64,000 nt of DNA from Nonomuraea cavernae (GCF_014646355.1 NZ_BMNH01000002.1:124001-188000), one strand, 5' to 3'. Shown: positions 50,372 through 61,100, numbered from the stretch's first letter. The notes: a model not told the origin generated them from the sequence alone. Program-made: numbers and translations.

Positions 50372-51412
50372 TCACGCACCGAGACCGAGAGCAGCCGCCG
50401 TGACCGCGCGCGCCCGCGACGGCGCCATCAGCAACTCCGCCGAATCCGACACCTGGTCCACGTTCCCCACCAACGGCAACGCCCTGACCACCGGATCCGA
50501 CACCGCCTCCAGCAACGCCCGCGCGAACCGGTCACCCCCGATCACCTGGAACGGCCGATCGTGGAAACCACGCACCCGCTCATCCAGCCGCTCCGCCAGC
50601 GCCACCCGGTTCTGCAACGCCGCCACCCGCCCGTACGCCGCCGCCAGACCGCTCTCCCGAGCCCGCCACGACCGCGCCGCCAACGCCGACCCCAACGCCT
50701 CCCCCAGCTCCGCCGACCCTGGCAACCGCGCCAGCGCACTACCGAGCCACTTCGCGTACGGCGGATAACGCCGCCGCAACAACAACGCCAGCCGCATCAC
50801 CTCACGCGCCAGCCGCGCCGCCACCACCGCCGACCCCAGCTCGTCACCCACCTCCCCGCACCGCCCGGGAAACGGCTCCTCCTGCGCGATGCGCCGCCAC
50901 TGACACGCCAGCACATACCGCCACACGTCAGCCGGATACCACCGCAACGCCGCCCGGACCTCCTCCAACCGGCCCAGCCCATCATGGAAGACCTCACCCC
51001 CCGTCACCTCGGCCAGGCTCTGCCACGGCACCGACAACCAGTCGAGCAGCGAAATCCCACCGCCGCCCTCCGGATCGAACCCGAGCCGCCCCTCCAGCCA
51101 CACCCCCAGATCCGCCACCTCGACCCCCGGCCGCACCACCCCGTGATAGTCGAACACCGTCTCAAAACCGCGAAACCGGCCAGGCAGCCCCGCCACCACC
51201 CTCGTCTCCACGGCCTCCACGGCCTCCGGCGCCGTGAACACCAGTACCCGCGGACCCCAGTCATGGTCGGCCGAACGCCCCGTGTCGAACGCCAGCACCT
51301 CAGACCCCGGCCCGATCAACGCGGCACTGTGCGGCACACCGGCCACCAGCGGCGCCACCACCTCGGCGTAGAACGCGCGGGACAACTCAATACCAGGCAC
51401 AAAATCGGACAT
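50372..51412 (-). CDS. DUF4037 protein with nucleotidyltransferase-like N-terminus
   Basis: A 346-residue protein. The motif DHDWGPRVLVF (about 48-58) is the DUF4037 hallmark and corresponds to the DxD-like site of nucleotidyltransferases; the rest is helical. Function is unproven. I chose the ATG at 51412. Confidence 0.72.
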   Translation of the reverse strand: MSDFVPGIELSRAFYAEVVAPLVAGVPHSAALIGPGSEVLAFDTGRSADHDWGPRVLVFTAPEAVEAVETRVVAGLPGRFRGFETVFDYHGVVRPGVEVADLGVWLEGRLGFDPEGGGGISLLDWLSVPWQSLAEVTGGEVFHDGLGRLEEVRAALRWYPADVWRYVLACQWRRIAQEEPFPGRCGEVGDELGSAVVAARLAREVMRLALLLRRRYPPYAKWLGSALARLPGSAELGEALGSALAARSWRARESGLAAAYGRVAALQNRVALAERLDERVRGFHDRPFQVIGGDRFARALLEAVSDPVVRALPLVGNVDQVSDSAELLMAPSRARAVTAAALGLGA

Positions 51413-51503
51413 CACACCGCCCACTGTGCCTGACGTCCTCCGCAACCTCACCCGAATTAATCCCCCGAACCGTTCGCCCCGGGCTCAGCCGCAGCGAACA
51501 GGC

Positions 51504-52274
51504 TCAGCGGAGCCGCGACGACCTCACCGGAACCCGCCCGTACCCGATCCGCTCGTACACCCCGATCGCCGACGGATTGTCATCGTCCACCATCAGCGCC
51601 ACCCGCCCATGCGCCGCCACCAGCTCACCCGACACCCACCGGCACACCCGCTCGGCCAGCCCCCGCCCCCGCCAGGCCACCGCCGTCGCCACCCCCGCCA
51701 CCAACCCCACCGACGGAGCACTCCACGCATCGGCCGCCACCGCCACCAACCGCCCCTCCACCCGCAACCCGGCCCACCGCCGCACCCCGGCCCCGCCCGG
51801 CACCGCGTACGACCGCGGCGCCGCCTCCGCCAGCAACGCCGCCACCTCCCCGTCGACCTCCGGCCCCAGCCACCCCACCTCACCCGCGGCAACACCGGAT
51901 CGAGCCCCACCCGCACGCACCACACCATCACCACGCGTGAACGACCCGCCGGGCAGGCTCATCCACGAGAACGCCCCCGAGACCTCCAGCCCCTCGACCT
52001 TCGACGCCACCTCGGCCACCAGCTCAGCCCCGCCCAGCGGCCGGAACGACGGCCCCACCTCCGCCAGCGCGTACCGCACCAACTCCACCGCGTCCGCCAC
52101 GCCGCCCCACACCGCCAGCCGGTCACCCCGCGCCACCCCCGGCGCCGCCGCCACCACCGCGTCACCCAGCGCCCACGCCCGAGCCCCGCCCGTCAGCCCC
52201 TGCGCCACCCACACCAGCAGATCGTCATCACCACACGCCGCCCGCACCCGGTCCGGCGAGGTCAGCTCACGCAT
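51504..52274 (-). CDS. GNAT-fold acetyltransferase
   Basis: A 256-residue protein. The N-terminal ~100 residues are family-specific; the C-terminal GNAT core has VGLVAGVATAVAWRGRGLAE as the acetyl-CoA loop and NPSAIGVYERIGYGRV. Its start overlaps the PurB stop, so it is co-transcribed with purB. Confidence 0.78.
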   Translation of the reverse strand: MRELTSPDRVRAACGDDDLLVWVAQGLTGGARAWALGDAVVAAAPGVARGDRLAVWGGVADAVELVRYALAEVGPSFRPLGGAELVAEVASKVEGLEVSGAFSWMSLPGGSFTRGDGVVRAGGARSGVAAGEVGWLGPEVDGEVAALLAEAAPRSYAVPGGAGVRRWAGLRVEGRLVAVAADAWSAPSVGLVAGVATAVAWRGRGLAERVCRWVSGELVAAHGRVALMVDDDNPSAIGVYERIGYGRVPVRSSRLR

Positions 52275-53713
52275 CACAAAATCGCGCCCGGACGGTAGGC
52301 GGCCGCCTCCGGATACGCCGCCACCAGCTCACCCACCTGCTGCGACACCGCCTCCACCTGATCAGCAGCCGCCCCCGTGAACGACACCCGATCAGCCAGC
52401 AACCCCTCCAACGCCGCCCGATCCAGCGGGAACCGCTCATCGGCCGCCAGCCGATCCAGCAACTCGTTGGCCACCCCACGCGACCGCATCGCCAGCGCCG
52501 ACGCCACCGCGTGCTCCTTGATCAGCTCATGTGCCTGCTCACGGCCCACACCCGCCCGCACCGCCGCCATCAGCATCTTCGTCGTCGCCAGGAACGGCAG
52601 GTAACGATCGAGCTCCGCCGCGATCACCGCGGGGAACGCCCCGAACTCGTCCAGCACCGTCAACATCGTCTCCACCAGACCGTCGAAGGCGAAGAACGCG
52701 TCCGGCAACGCCACCCGGCGCACCACCGAACACGACACGTCACCCTCGTTCCACTGGTCGCCCGCCAGCTCCCCCACCATCGAGGCGTAACCCCGCAACA
52801 CCACCGCCAGCCCGTTGACCCGCTCGCACGACCGGGTGTTCATCTTGTGCGGCATCGCCGACGAGCCGACCTGCCCCTCCTTGAACCCCTCCGTCACCAG
52901 CTCGTGCCCCGCCATCAACCGGATCGTCTTGGCCAGCGACGACGGCGCCGCCGCCAGCTGCACCAACGCCGACACCACCTCGAAGTCCAGCGACCGCGGA
53001 TAGACCTGCCCCACACTCGTCAACCGCCGCCCGAACCCCAGATGCGCCGCCACCCGCCCCTCCAGCTCGGCCAGCTTGCCGCGATCACCGCCCAGCAGGT
53101 CCAGCATGTCCTGCGCGGTGCCCACCGGCCCCTTGATCCCGCGCAACGGGTAGCGCCCGACCAGCTCCTCCAGCCGCCGGAACCCCACCAGCAGCTCGTC
53201 GGCCGCCGACGCGAACCGCTTGCCCAGCGTCGTCGCCTGCGCCGCCACATTGTGCGAACGGCCCGCCACCACCGTCGCCTCGTGCTCCTCCGCCAGCGAC
53301 GCCAGCCGCGCCAGCAACGCCACCACCCGATCACGCACCAGCAGCAGGCTGTCACGCACCTGCAACTGCTCGACGTTCTCCGTCAGGTCACGCGAGGTCA
53401 TCCCCTTGTGCACCTGCTCATGCCCGGCCAGCGCGTTGAACTCCTCGATGCGCGCCTTCACGTCGTGCCGGGTCACCCGCTCCCGCGCCGCGATCGACTC
53501 CAGATCGACCCGCTCGACCACCTTCTCGTAGTCGGCCACCGCGCCCTCGGGCACCGCCACGCCCAGCTCCGCCTGCGCCCGCAACACCGCCAGCCACAAC
53601 CGGCGCTCCGCCACCACCTTGTACTCGGGCGACCACAACCGGGCCAGCTCCGGCGAGGCATAACGAGCGGCCAGGACATCAGGGATACGCGGCTTCGAAG
53701 TCACGTCGGACAA
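52274..53713 (-). CDS. purB: Adenylosuccinate lyase
   Basis: A 479-residue purine biosynthesis enzyme that releases fumarate from SAICAR and adenylosuccinate. It shows the fumarase/aspartase signature SSAMPHKMN (284-292), TSRDLTENVEQ near 106-116 and GRSHNVAAQATTLGKR. Length is normal. It is followed, with overlap, by the GNAT gene. Confidence 0.93.
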   Translation of the reverse strand: MSDVTSKPRIPDVLAARYASPELARLWSPEYKVVAERRLWLAVLRAQAELGVAVPEGAVADYEKVVERVDLESIAARERVTRHDVKARIEEFNALAGHEQVHKGMTSRDLTENVEQLQVRDSLLLVRDRVVALLARLASLAEEHEATVVAGRSHNVAAQATTLGKRFASAADELLVGFRRLEELVGRYPLRGIKGPVGTAQDMLDLLGGDRGKLAELEGRVAAHLGFGRRLTSVGQVYPRSLDFEVVSALVQLAAAPSSLAKTIRLMAGHELVTEGFKEGQVGSSAMPHKMNTRSCERVNGLAVVLRGYASMVGELAGDQWNEGDVSCSVVRRVALPDAFFAFDGLVETMLTVLDEFGAFPAVIAAELDRYLPFLATTKMLMAAVRAGVGREQAHELIKEHAVASALAMRSRGVANELLDRLAADERFPLDRAALEGLLADRVSFTGAAADQVEAVSQQVGELVAAYPEAAAYRPGAIL

Positions 53714-53834
53714 GTCTATTCACCCGGCTCCACCCGCACCGCACCAGGCCCGCGACCGGATCGGCCGCCCGTCAGACCTCACCCCGATCGGGGTATGACC
53801 GGCAACGAGCACACCCGGGGGAAGGAGGACGGCG

Positions 53835-54881
53835 ATGGACAACGACCAGGTGAACGCCTTCATGGAACGGTTCGTGACCGACCTGGCGGCGACCGACGCC
53901 GCCGGCTCCGTCGTGATCGGTCACCGGCTCGGCCTCTACCGCGCCCTCACCCGAGGACCCGCGACCCCGGAGGAGTTCGCCGAACGCACCGGATGCCACC
54001 CGCGCTACCTCACCGAATGGCTGCGCGGCCAGGCCGCCGGCGGCTACGTCGAGCACGATCCCCGAACCGGCCGGTTCTCCCTGACCGAGGAACAGGCGTT
54101 CTGCCTGGCCGACCCCGACGGCCCCAACGTGCCGGCGGCCTTCCTCATCGCCCTGGGCATGCTGCGCGCCGAACCACGCATCACCGAGGCGTTCCGCACC
54201 GGCGCCGGCGTCGGCTGGCACGAACACCACGAGGACGTCTTCATCGGATGCGACGCCTTCTTCCGGCCCGGCTACGCCGCCGCGCTGGTCCCGGACTGGA
54301 TCCCCGCCCTGGACGGCGTCGACGCCAAGCTCACCGCCGGCGCCCGGGTCGCCGACGTCGGCTGCGGCCTCGGCTCCTCGTCGATCCTGCTCGCCGAGGC
54401 CTACCCGCGCACCACGGTCACCGGCTTCGACTACCACGCCGAATCGATCGCGCGGGCCCGCGCGCGGGCCGCCGAGAAGGGGCTCACCGACCGGGTCGGC
54501 TTCGAGGTGGCCACCGCGCAGACGTTCACCGGCGCCGACGTCGACCTGGTGACCATGTTCGACTGCCTGCACGACATGGGAGACCCGCTCGGAGCGGCCC
54601 GGCGGGTACGCGAGGCGCTGGCTCCGGACGGCACGTGGCTCCTGGTGGAGCCGTTCGCCTCCGACCGGGTCGAGGAGAACTTCACCCCCATAGGGCGGCT
54701 GTACTACAGCGCCTCCACGTTCCTGTGCGTCCCCAACGGGCTGTCCCAGCCGGGCGGGTACGCGCTCGGCGCGCAGGCCGGTGAGGCCGCGATCCACGAG
54801 GTGATGACGGACGCGGGCTTCACCCGGTTCCGGCGGGCCGCGCAGACCCCGTTCAATCTGGTCTACGAGATCCGGCGGTGA
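53835..54881 (+). CDS. SAM-dependent methyltransferase with winged-helix N-terminus
   Basis: A 348-residue protein. The N-terminal part (about 15-90; VIGHRLGLYRALTRGPATPE, HPRYLTEWLRGQAAGGYVE) is a dimerisation winged helix as in O-methyltransferases. The SAM site is VADVGCGLGSSS (about 173-184), followed by TGFDYHAESI and MFDCLHDMGDP. Substrate unknown. ATG behind GAAGGAGG. Confidence 0.85.
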   Translation: MDNDQVNAFMERFVTDLAATDAAGSVVIGHRLGLYRALTRGPATPEEFAERTGCHPRYLTEWLRGQAAGGYVEHDPRTGRFSLTEEQAFCLADPDGPNVPAAFLIALGMLRAEPRITEAFRTGAGVGWHEHHEDVFIGCDAFFRPGYAAALVPDWIPALDGVDAKLTAGARVADVGCGLGSSSILLAEAYPRTTVTGFDYHAESIARARARAAEKGLTDRVGFEVATAQTFTGADVDLVTMFDCLHDMGDPLGAARRVREALAPDGTWLLVEPFASDRVEENFTPIGRLYYSASTFLCVPNGLSQPGGYALGAQAGEAAIHEVMTDAGFTRFRRAAQTPFNLVYEIRR

Positions 54882-55059
54882 CCCCTCCTCCGCCGGTGGC
54901 GGAACCAGCCGGCCACCAGCCCGTCGGACCGGGCACTCGACTCCGGGCGGCATTGGCGGATGTTGTGGTTGTTCTGTCGGTGTATGTAATTTGCGTGAAC
55001 GACATGTCCTTTACAATGTAGATTCTTTCCTGCGATATTCCGCCACACCCTCTGACTGG

Positions 55060-55090
55060 CTCATCAAGTATTTTCCAATCGCTTGATGAG
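55060..55090. promoter_or_regulatory. 9-bp inverted repeat in an AT-rich interval
   Basis: CTCATCAAG (55060-55068) and CTTGATGAG (55082-55090) with a 13-base spacer. The 270-bp interval before the next gene is clearly AT-richer than its surroundings. It may be an operator or attenuator for that gene, or a terminator for the methyltransferase. Confidence 0.5.
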
Positions 55091-55150
55091 CGAACGAGCG
55101 CACGGTGAAGCCTCAAACAAGCACCTGGGACAGCAGGGGGAAACGAACAC

Positions 55151-56086
55151 ATGGAACAGACGATCCTCACACCGCTCCAGTCCGGCGACACCAAGCTGCT
55201 GACCGCGAAACTCTTCCTCGACGAGCTGATCGCGTGGACCGACGCCAACCTCGACACGATCACGGGATGGTGGGCCAACCCGGGAGAGGGCTGGGAGGAC
55301 TCGCTGAGAACCGCCTTCACGCTGCACCTGCAGAAGAAGTACCTCTGGGCCGACCTGGGAGCTCCGCTGACGCGGAACGTCTACCCCACCGCGAAAATGG
55401 CCTGCGACTGGGTGCTCAACGGCACCGTCGCCGCCCGCGCCTCCGACAAGGTCATCGTCGAGGTGAAGGTCCAGACGATCGACGCGGCGAAGAACTTCAG
55501 AAGCAACTTCGAAAACGACATCGAGAAACTCGACAAGGTCGACACGGCCTACGCCGACTGCCTTCGGCTGGCCATCGGCGTCTTCTTCACCAGAGATTAC
55601 GACCCGAACCAGAAGAAGTCCGCTCCCAAACCGAAAAAGGCTCACGAGCCCATGGAGTCCGCCGGCACCTCGCAGGGCTTCACGAAATGGCTCAACGCGT
55701 TCCACCACGTCTACTTCTCCGACACCTACAATCCGGACCCGCGGAAGCCGGGATCGGTGACCGCGACCCGGGTGCGCAAGGCCGGAGCGATCCACAGCGA
55801 CAAGGGCGGCGAGGGCATCGTCAGAGCCGAGGGCGTCCCGCTGACGGACGAGGACGTCAGCGAGCTCGGCATCGTCTGGGCCCTGCTCCCCTCGAAGAAC
55901 GAGCTGCGGAGGCAGCAGCAGGCGGAGAAGGCGGCCCAGGAGAAGGCGGCCCAGGAGAAGAGGGGGAAGTCGGAGAAGAGGGCGAGAGAGGAGACCGACT
56001 CGGATCAGGAAGAGGGGGCGAGTTCGTCCGACTCGGTGTTCGAGAAGAAGCCGCCGACCAAGCGGGCCAACACCACCGACAAATGA
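55151..56086 (+). CDS. Unknown protein with a nuclease-like core and highly charged tail
   Basis: A 311-residue protein. A central segment (CDWVLNGTVAARASDKVIVE, then VKVQTIDAAKNF) has an Asp followed by a hairpin strand ending EVK, the D...ExK spacing of PD-(D/E)XK nucleases. Two aromatic helices precede it. The last ~60 residues are low-complexity and charged (EKAAQEKAAQEKRGKSEKRA, then KKPPTKRA), with basic clusters like eukaryotic nuclear-localisation signals. No signal peptide. AT-richer leader and lack of family suggest transfer. Function unknown. Confidence 0.6.
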   Translation: MEQTILTPLQSGDTKLLTAKLFLDELIAWTDANLDTITGWWANPGEGWEDSLRTAFTLHLQKKYLWADLGAPLTRNVYPTAKMACDWVLNGTVAARASDKVIVEVKVQTIDAAKNFRSNFENDIEKLDKVDTAYADCLRLAIGVFFTRDYDPNQKKSAPKPKKAHEPMESAGTSQGFTKWLNAFHHVYFSDTYNPDPRKPGSVTATRVRKAGAIHSDKGGEGIVRAEGVPLTDEDVSELGIVWALLPSKNELRRQQQAEKAAQEKAAQEKRGKSEKRAREETDSDQEEGASSSDSVFEKKPPTKRANTTDK

Positions 56087-56118
56087 TCGACCGGCGCTCG
56101 TGCACCGGCCTGGAGAAG

Positions 56119-57333
56119 TCAGCTCAGCGTGGCCGCCTTGCGCAGCAGCACTGAGCGTTCGCGCTGGTTGACGCACAGCCGGGCCGCCAGCTCCCACTCG
56201 GCGCGTGCCTCCGGTTGCCGGCCGAGTCGGGCCAGCAGCTCACCGCGTACGGTCGGGACCAGATGCGAACCGGGGAGCCTGTCCGAGGCGATCAGCTCGT
56301 CCACGATGGCCAGGGCTTGCGCCGGGCCCGAGGCCATGGCCACGGCGACGGCCCGGTTGAGCTCGACCACCGGCGAGGGCGCGACCCGGCCGAGTGCCTC
56401 GTAGAGCAGCACGATCCGGTCCCAGTCGGTCGCCTCGACCGAGGACGCCGACGCGTGGGTGGCGGCGATCGCGGCCTGCAGGCCGTAGGGGCCGAGACCG
56501 CGAGTCGACGCCTTCGCCAGCGCGGCCAGCCCACGACGGATCGCCGAGAAGTCCCACAGCCGCCGGTCCTGGTCCTCAAGCAGGACCGGCGAACCGTCCG
56601 GCCCGGTCCGGGCCGGGAAACGCGCGGCCGTCAGCTCGCACAACGCGAGCAGGCCGTGCACCTCGGGCTCGTCCGGCTGCAGCGCGGCCAGCGTACGGGC
56701 CAGCCGGATCGCCTCGTACGCGACGTCGGGGCGCAGCAGCCGGTCGCCCGACGTGGCCGTCGACCCCTCGGTGAAGATCACGTAGAGGACGCTCAGCACG
56801 CCGCCCAGCCGCTCCCGGCGCTCGGCGGCCGGTGGCAGCTCGAACGGCACCCCGGCCGCCGCGATCGTCTTCTTGCCCCGGGTGATGCGGGCCTGCACGG
56901 TCGGCACGGGCACGAGGAACGCGCGGGCGATCTCCTCGCTCGACAGGCCGCCGACCACGCGCAGGGTCAGCGCCACCCGGGCCTCCGGGGAGAGCACCGG
57001 ATGGCAGCTGATGAACATCAGCGCCAGCACGTCGTCGTCGATCTTGTCGGGATCGATTTCGTCGTCGACCACCGGGCCGGCCGCCAGCAGGGCGTATCGG
57101 TCCTGAAGGGCGGTCCGGCGGCGGATCGCGTCGATCGCCCGCCGCCGGGCCGTGGCCATCAGCCAGCCGGCCGGATTCGCCGGAGAGGCGAGCGGCCATG
57201 ACACCAGCGCCTCGGCCACCGCCTCCTGGGCCGCGTCCTCGGCCAGCCCGAAATCACCGGTGAACCGGGTCAGCGCGGCGACGATCCGTGCCGACTCGAT
57301 CCGCCAGACGGCCTCGACATCGGCCGTACCCAT
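56119..57333 (-). CDS. ECF sigma factor with C-terminal TPR-like extension (ECF42-like)
   Basis: A 404-residue protein. Residues about 10-80 carry sigma region 2 (DFGLAEDAAQEAVAEALVSW, PAGWLMATARRRAIDAIRRR); region 4 includes ALTLRVVGGLSSEEIARAFL. The long helical C-terminus with repeats is typical of group ECF42, which is paired with a DGPF/YCII protein, encoded next door. ATG at 57333. Confidence 0.85.
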   Translation of the reverse strand: MGTADVEAVWRIESARIVAALTRFTGDFGLAEDAAQEAVAEALVSWPLASPANPAGWLMATARRRAIDAIRRRTALQDRYALLAAGPVVDDEIDPDKIDDDVLALMFISCHPVLSPEARVALTLRVVGGLSSEEIARAFLVPVPTVQARITRGKKTIAAAGVPFELPPAAERRERLGGVLSVLYVIFTEGSTATSGDRLLRPDVAYEAIRLARTLAALQPDEPEVHGLLALCELTAARFPARTGPDGSPVLLEDQDRRLWDFSAIRRGLAALAKASTRGLGPYGLQAAIAATHASASSVEATDWDRIVLLYEALGRVAPSPVVELNRAVAVAMASGPAQALAIVDELIASDRLPGSHLVPTVRGELLARLGRQPEARAEWELAARLCVNQRERSVLLRKAATLS

Positions 57334-57376
57334 CAGATCCGGCCGATGCTCTCGCACCCGGCCCAGTCCTTGATGA

Positions 57377-57748
57377 TCACTCGTCGACCTGCGGGACCTC
57401 GTCGTTCCCCGGCACCCGCCGGACCTCGATCTTGGCCCCGGGGGCCGCCGGGACCCGCTTGGCCCACTCGACCGCCTCCTGTCCCGAGGCGACGTCGAGC
57501 AGGAAGAAGCCCCCGAACAGTTCCTTGGTCTCGCCGTACGGACCGTCCGTGACCACCGGGACCTCGCCGCTGAAATCGACCACAACGCTCCGGGCCGGAT
57601 CGTCCAGCCCTTCCGCCGCGAGGAGAACACCGGCCTTGACCATCTCCTCGATGAACTGGTGGGTCGAGGCCATCATCTCGTCGATGTCGGCCATCATGGC
57701 CGCGTTCGACTCGTCGGTGCCCCGCATGATCAGCATGTACTTCGGCAT
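57377..57748 (-). CDS. YCII/DGPF-domain protein partnered with the ECF sigma factor
   Basis: A 123-residue protein with the motif DGPYGETKELFGGFF and an N-terminal MPKYMLIMRG strand. It is genetically coupled to ECF42-type sigma factors across bacteria; its role is not firmly known. It is 43 bp upstream of the sigma gene and on the same strand. Confidence 0.85.
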   Translation of the reverse strand: MPKYMLIMRGTDESNAAMMADIDEMMASTHQFIEEMVKAGVLLAAEGLDDPARSVVVDFSGEVPVVTDGPYGETKELFGGFFLLDVASGQEAVEWAKRVPAAPGAKIEVRRVPGNDEVPQVDE

Positions 57749-58149
57749 CGCGCTCTCCTCGTCCGGCGAGGCCGCCTCTCGGCCCTCGCACCCACACGTC
57801 GAACGAGCGGCCCACGGATCGACACGGCCCCGGAGAAATCTCTCGCCGCGGCGCAGCCGATCCCTCCGGCCCGCGTTTCGCCCGTCACAGCGGCCCCTGA
57901 GCGAGGGCTGACGCGGACGCCCTGCTGATCAGAAAGCCTATCTTCCTATCTCACGAGCAAGACCGGCTGGTCGGTGAGGACCGCATCGACGCGCTGCTCG
58001 ACCTCACTCCGAGGCCGGGGACCACCGAGGTATTCCTGAACCTCAGGATCGGTCGAGAGGAGGAAGCCCTCGCCATCCTGTGATGGCGAGGGCTCGCTCA
58101 TGGAGCGCGGGATGTGGTGACCCGCCGGGCGGCTGACGCCTCAATGGGG
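57749..58149. other. Intergenic region with a possible coding remnant and a terminator
   Basis: About 400 bp. A start-less + strand frame at 57901-58083 (KPIFLSHEQDRLVGEDRIDA, then TTEVFLNLRIGREEEALAIL) looks like a coding remnant. It ends in a perfect hairpin described separately. No other gene seen. Confidence 0.4.
58065..58094. terminator. Perfect 13-bp hairpin
   Basis: AGCCCTCGCCATC (58065-58077), loop CTGT, GATGGCGAGGGCT (58082-58094). It lies 55 bp beyond the RND stop on the - strand and may terminate that gene. Confidence 0.6.
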
Positions 58150-61100
58150 TCAGGCCGGCTGACCGGCCAGACTCTCCTTCCCCGCGCCGTCCACGTCCGG
58201 GCTGGACGGCGCACCGGCGCCGGGACGGCGCCGCAGCCGCTCCTTCGCCCGCTCCACCATGACGTACAGCGTCGGCACCAGCACCAGCGTCAGCAACGTC
58301 GACGTCACCAGCCCGCCGATCACCACGATCGCCAGCGGCTGCGAGATGAACCCGCCCGACCCCGTCACCCCCAACGCCATCGGCGTCAGCGCGCAGATCG
58401 TGGCCACCGCCGTCATCAGGATCGGCCGCAACCTGCGGCGGCCGCCCTCGATCACCGCCTCCACGACCCCCATTCCCTGATCCCGATACTGGTTGATCAG
58501 GTCGATCAGCACGATCGCGTTCGTCACCACGATCCCGATCAGCATCAACATGCCGATCAACGCCGGCACGCCCATCGCCGTGTCCGTCACGACCAGCAGC
58601 CCCACCGCGCCCGTCGCCGCGAACGGGATCGACACCAGCAGGATCAACGGCTGCACGAAACTCCGGAACGTCGCCACCATGATCATGAACACGATCGCGA
58701 TCGCCGCCAGCATCGCCAGCCCCAGATCCGCGAACGCCTCCTCCTGGTCCGCCGACGCGCCACCGATCTCGTACGACGCGCCGCCGCCCAGCGCCAGCCC
58801 CTTCAGCCGGTCGGTCAGCGACTGCGTCACACTGCCCAGGTCACTGCTCGTCGTCTTGGCCGACACCGTCGCCGAACGGGCGCCGTCGATCCGCGTCACC
58901 TGCGTCGGCCCGCCGACCTGCTTCACCTCGGCCACCGACGACAGCTTCACCAGCCCCGAGGCCGTCGGCAACGACAGCGCCCCGATCTCCTTGACGTCGG
59001 CCGGCGCCACGCCGCCGCGCAGCACCAGATCACTCGCCCGGCCGTCCAGCGTCACCTGGCCCAGCGGCGCCCCGCGGAACGCCTGCGCCACCGCCTGACC
59101 GATCTGCGCCTCCGACAGTCCCTTCTCGGCCGCCTTCGCCCGATCGACCCGCACCTCCACACGCGGCGCGCTCGTCTCCAGGTTGGACGACACGTCACGC
59201 AGGCCGGACACCTGACCCATCTCCGACGCGACCGTCTCCGCGGCCGTCCGCAGCGCCGCGAGGTCCGGCGCCTTCACGATCACCTGCACGGTGTCCGTGG
59301 CGAACCCGCCGCCCTGCATGCCGCCGACCTGCACCTCGCCGACGTTCGACAACCCGGCCAGCCGGTCGCGCAACGCCTGCTCCACCGCCGGCGTGTCGGC
59401 GTCCTCGGCGACCGTCACCGAGTACGACGCCCGATCCGCGCTGCCACCGGCGCCGCCCATCATGGCGTTGCCGCCGCCCACGGTCACCTGGTAGGACTCC
59501 ACCCCGTCGAGGTCCGCCAGCACGCCCTCCACCTGCTGGGCCGCCTTGTCGGTGGTCGCCAGGTCGGTGCCGGCCGGCATCCGCTGGCTCACCGAGATCG
59601 TGTCCTGTCCCGAAGAGTCCAGGAAGTTCGTCTGCAGCTGCCCGGCCAAGCCCATCGTGCCGACGAACACCGCCAGCCCGATCAGCACCGTCACCAGCTT
59701 GAACCGCGTCGCGAACCGCAACACCGGCAGGTACGCCCGCTGCAACGGACTGCGCAGCTCCTTCGCCTCCGCCTCGGCGCGCTGCGCCCGCGCCTCCTCC
59801 GGCGTCAGCTCCGGCGCCTTCAGGAACCAGTACGCCAGCACCGGCACCACCGTCAGCGACACCAGCAGCGACGCCAGCAGCGCCACCGCCACCGTGATCG
59901 CGAATGGCGAGAACAGCTCGCCCACCATCCCGCCGACCACCGCGATCGGCGCGAACACCGCCACCGTCGTCAGCGTCGACGCCGTCACCGCGCCCGACAC
60001 CTCGCGCACCCCGGTCAGGATGGCCGCGCGCTTCTCCTCGCCGTAGCCGAGGTGCCGTTTGATGTTCTCCAGCACCACGATCGAGTCGTCCACCACCCGG
60101 CCGATCGCGATCGTCATCGCGCCCAGCGTCAGCATGTTCAGCGAGTGGTCGCCCACCCACAACGCGATCAACGCGATCACCACCGACAGCGGGATCGACA
60201 CCGCCGTCACCACCGTCGAACGCACCGACAGCAGGAACACCAGGATGACCAGCACCGCGAACGCGAGCCCCAGCAGACCCTCGGTGGTCAGGTCCTCGAT
60301 CGACTTCTCCACGTACGGCGCCTGGTCGAACACCACCTCCACCGCCCTGTCCGACGAGTCGCCCAGCGCCTTGGTCAGCTCGGGCAGCTTGTCGCGCACC
60401 TCGTGCGAGATGGTCACCGCGTTGCCGTCCGGCGACATCGTCACCGACACGCCGAGGCTCGTCTTGCCGCCGGTCCGCGTGATCGTGGTCGGCTCCGCCA
60501 GGGCGCGCTCCACCTTGGCGACATCACCGAGCTTGACCGGCTTCAGCGCCCGCTGCACGGTCTGCGGCTGACCCGCCTGCGGCTGACCCGCCTGGGGCTG
60601 GGTCTGCCCCGTCTGCGGCTGGCCGGTCTGCGGCCGGCCCGGCTGGGGCTGCGCCGGCTGGGCCTGCGGCTGCGCGGGCGTCAGGTACAACGCCTTCAGC
60701 TCGGCGATCGAATCGACCCGGGCGCCCACCTGCACGGTCAGCGACTTGCCGTCGGCGGTCAGCGTGCCCGCCGGGATCGGGGTGCCGTTCGCCTTCAGCG
60801 CCTCGGGGATCTGCGCCGGAGACACGCCCGCCAGCGCCATCTTCCCGAGGTCGGGCGTGATGGTCACGACCTCCTCGCGGGTGCCGGTGACCGCGACCTC
60901 CCGCACACCCTCGATCGCCTGCAACTCCGGCACCATGGTCTGGCGCAGCTTGTCCGCCATCGCGCGCGGATCGCCACCGTCGCCCACCGCCAGCACCATC
61001 ACCGGGATGTCGTCGGTGCTGCCCGCCACGACCTGCGGCTCAACCCCCACCGGCAAGCGCCCCTGGAGCCGGCTCACGGCCTGCTGCATCTTGCTGATCG

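Noticed and set aside
52511..54784. 757-codon + strand frame across purB and the methyltransferase
   Set aside because: Antisense to purB, then out of frame over a real methyltransferase; no motifs.
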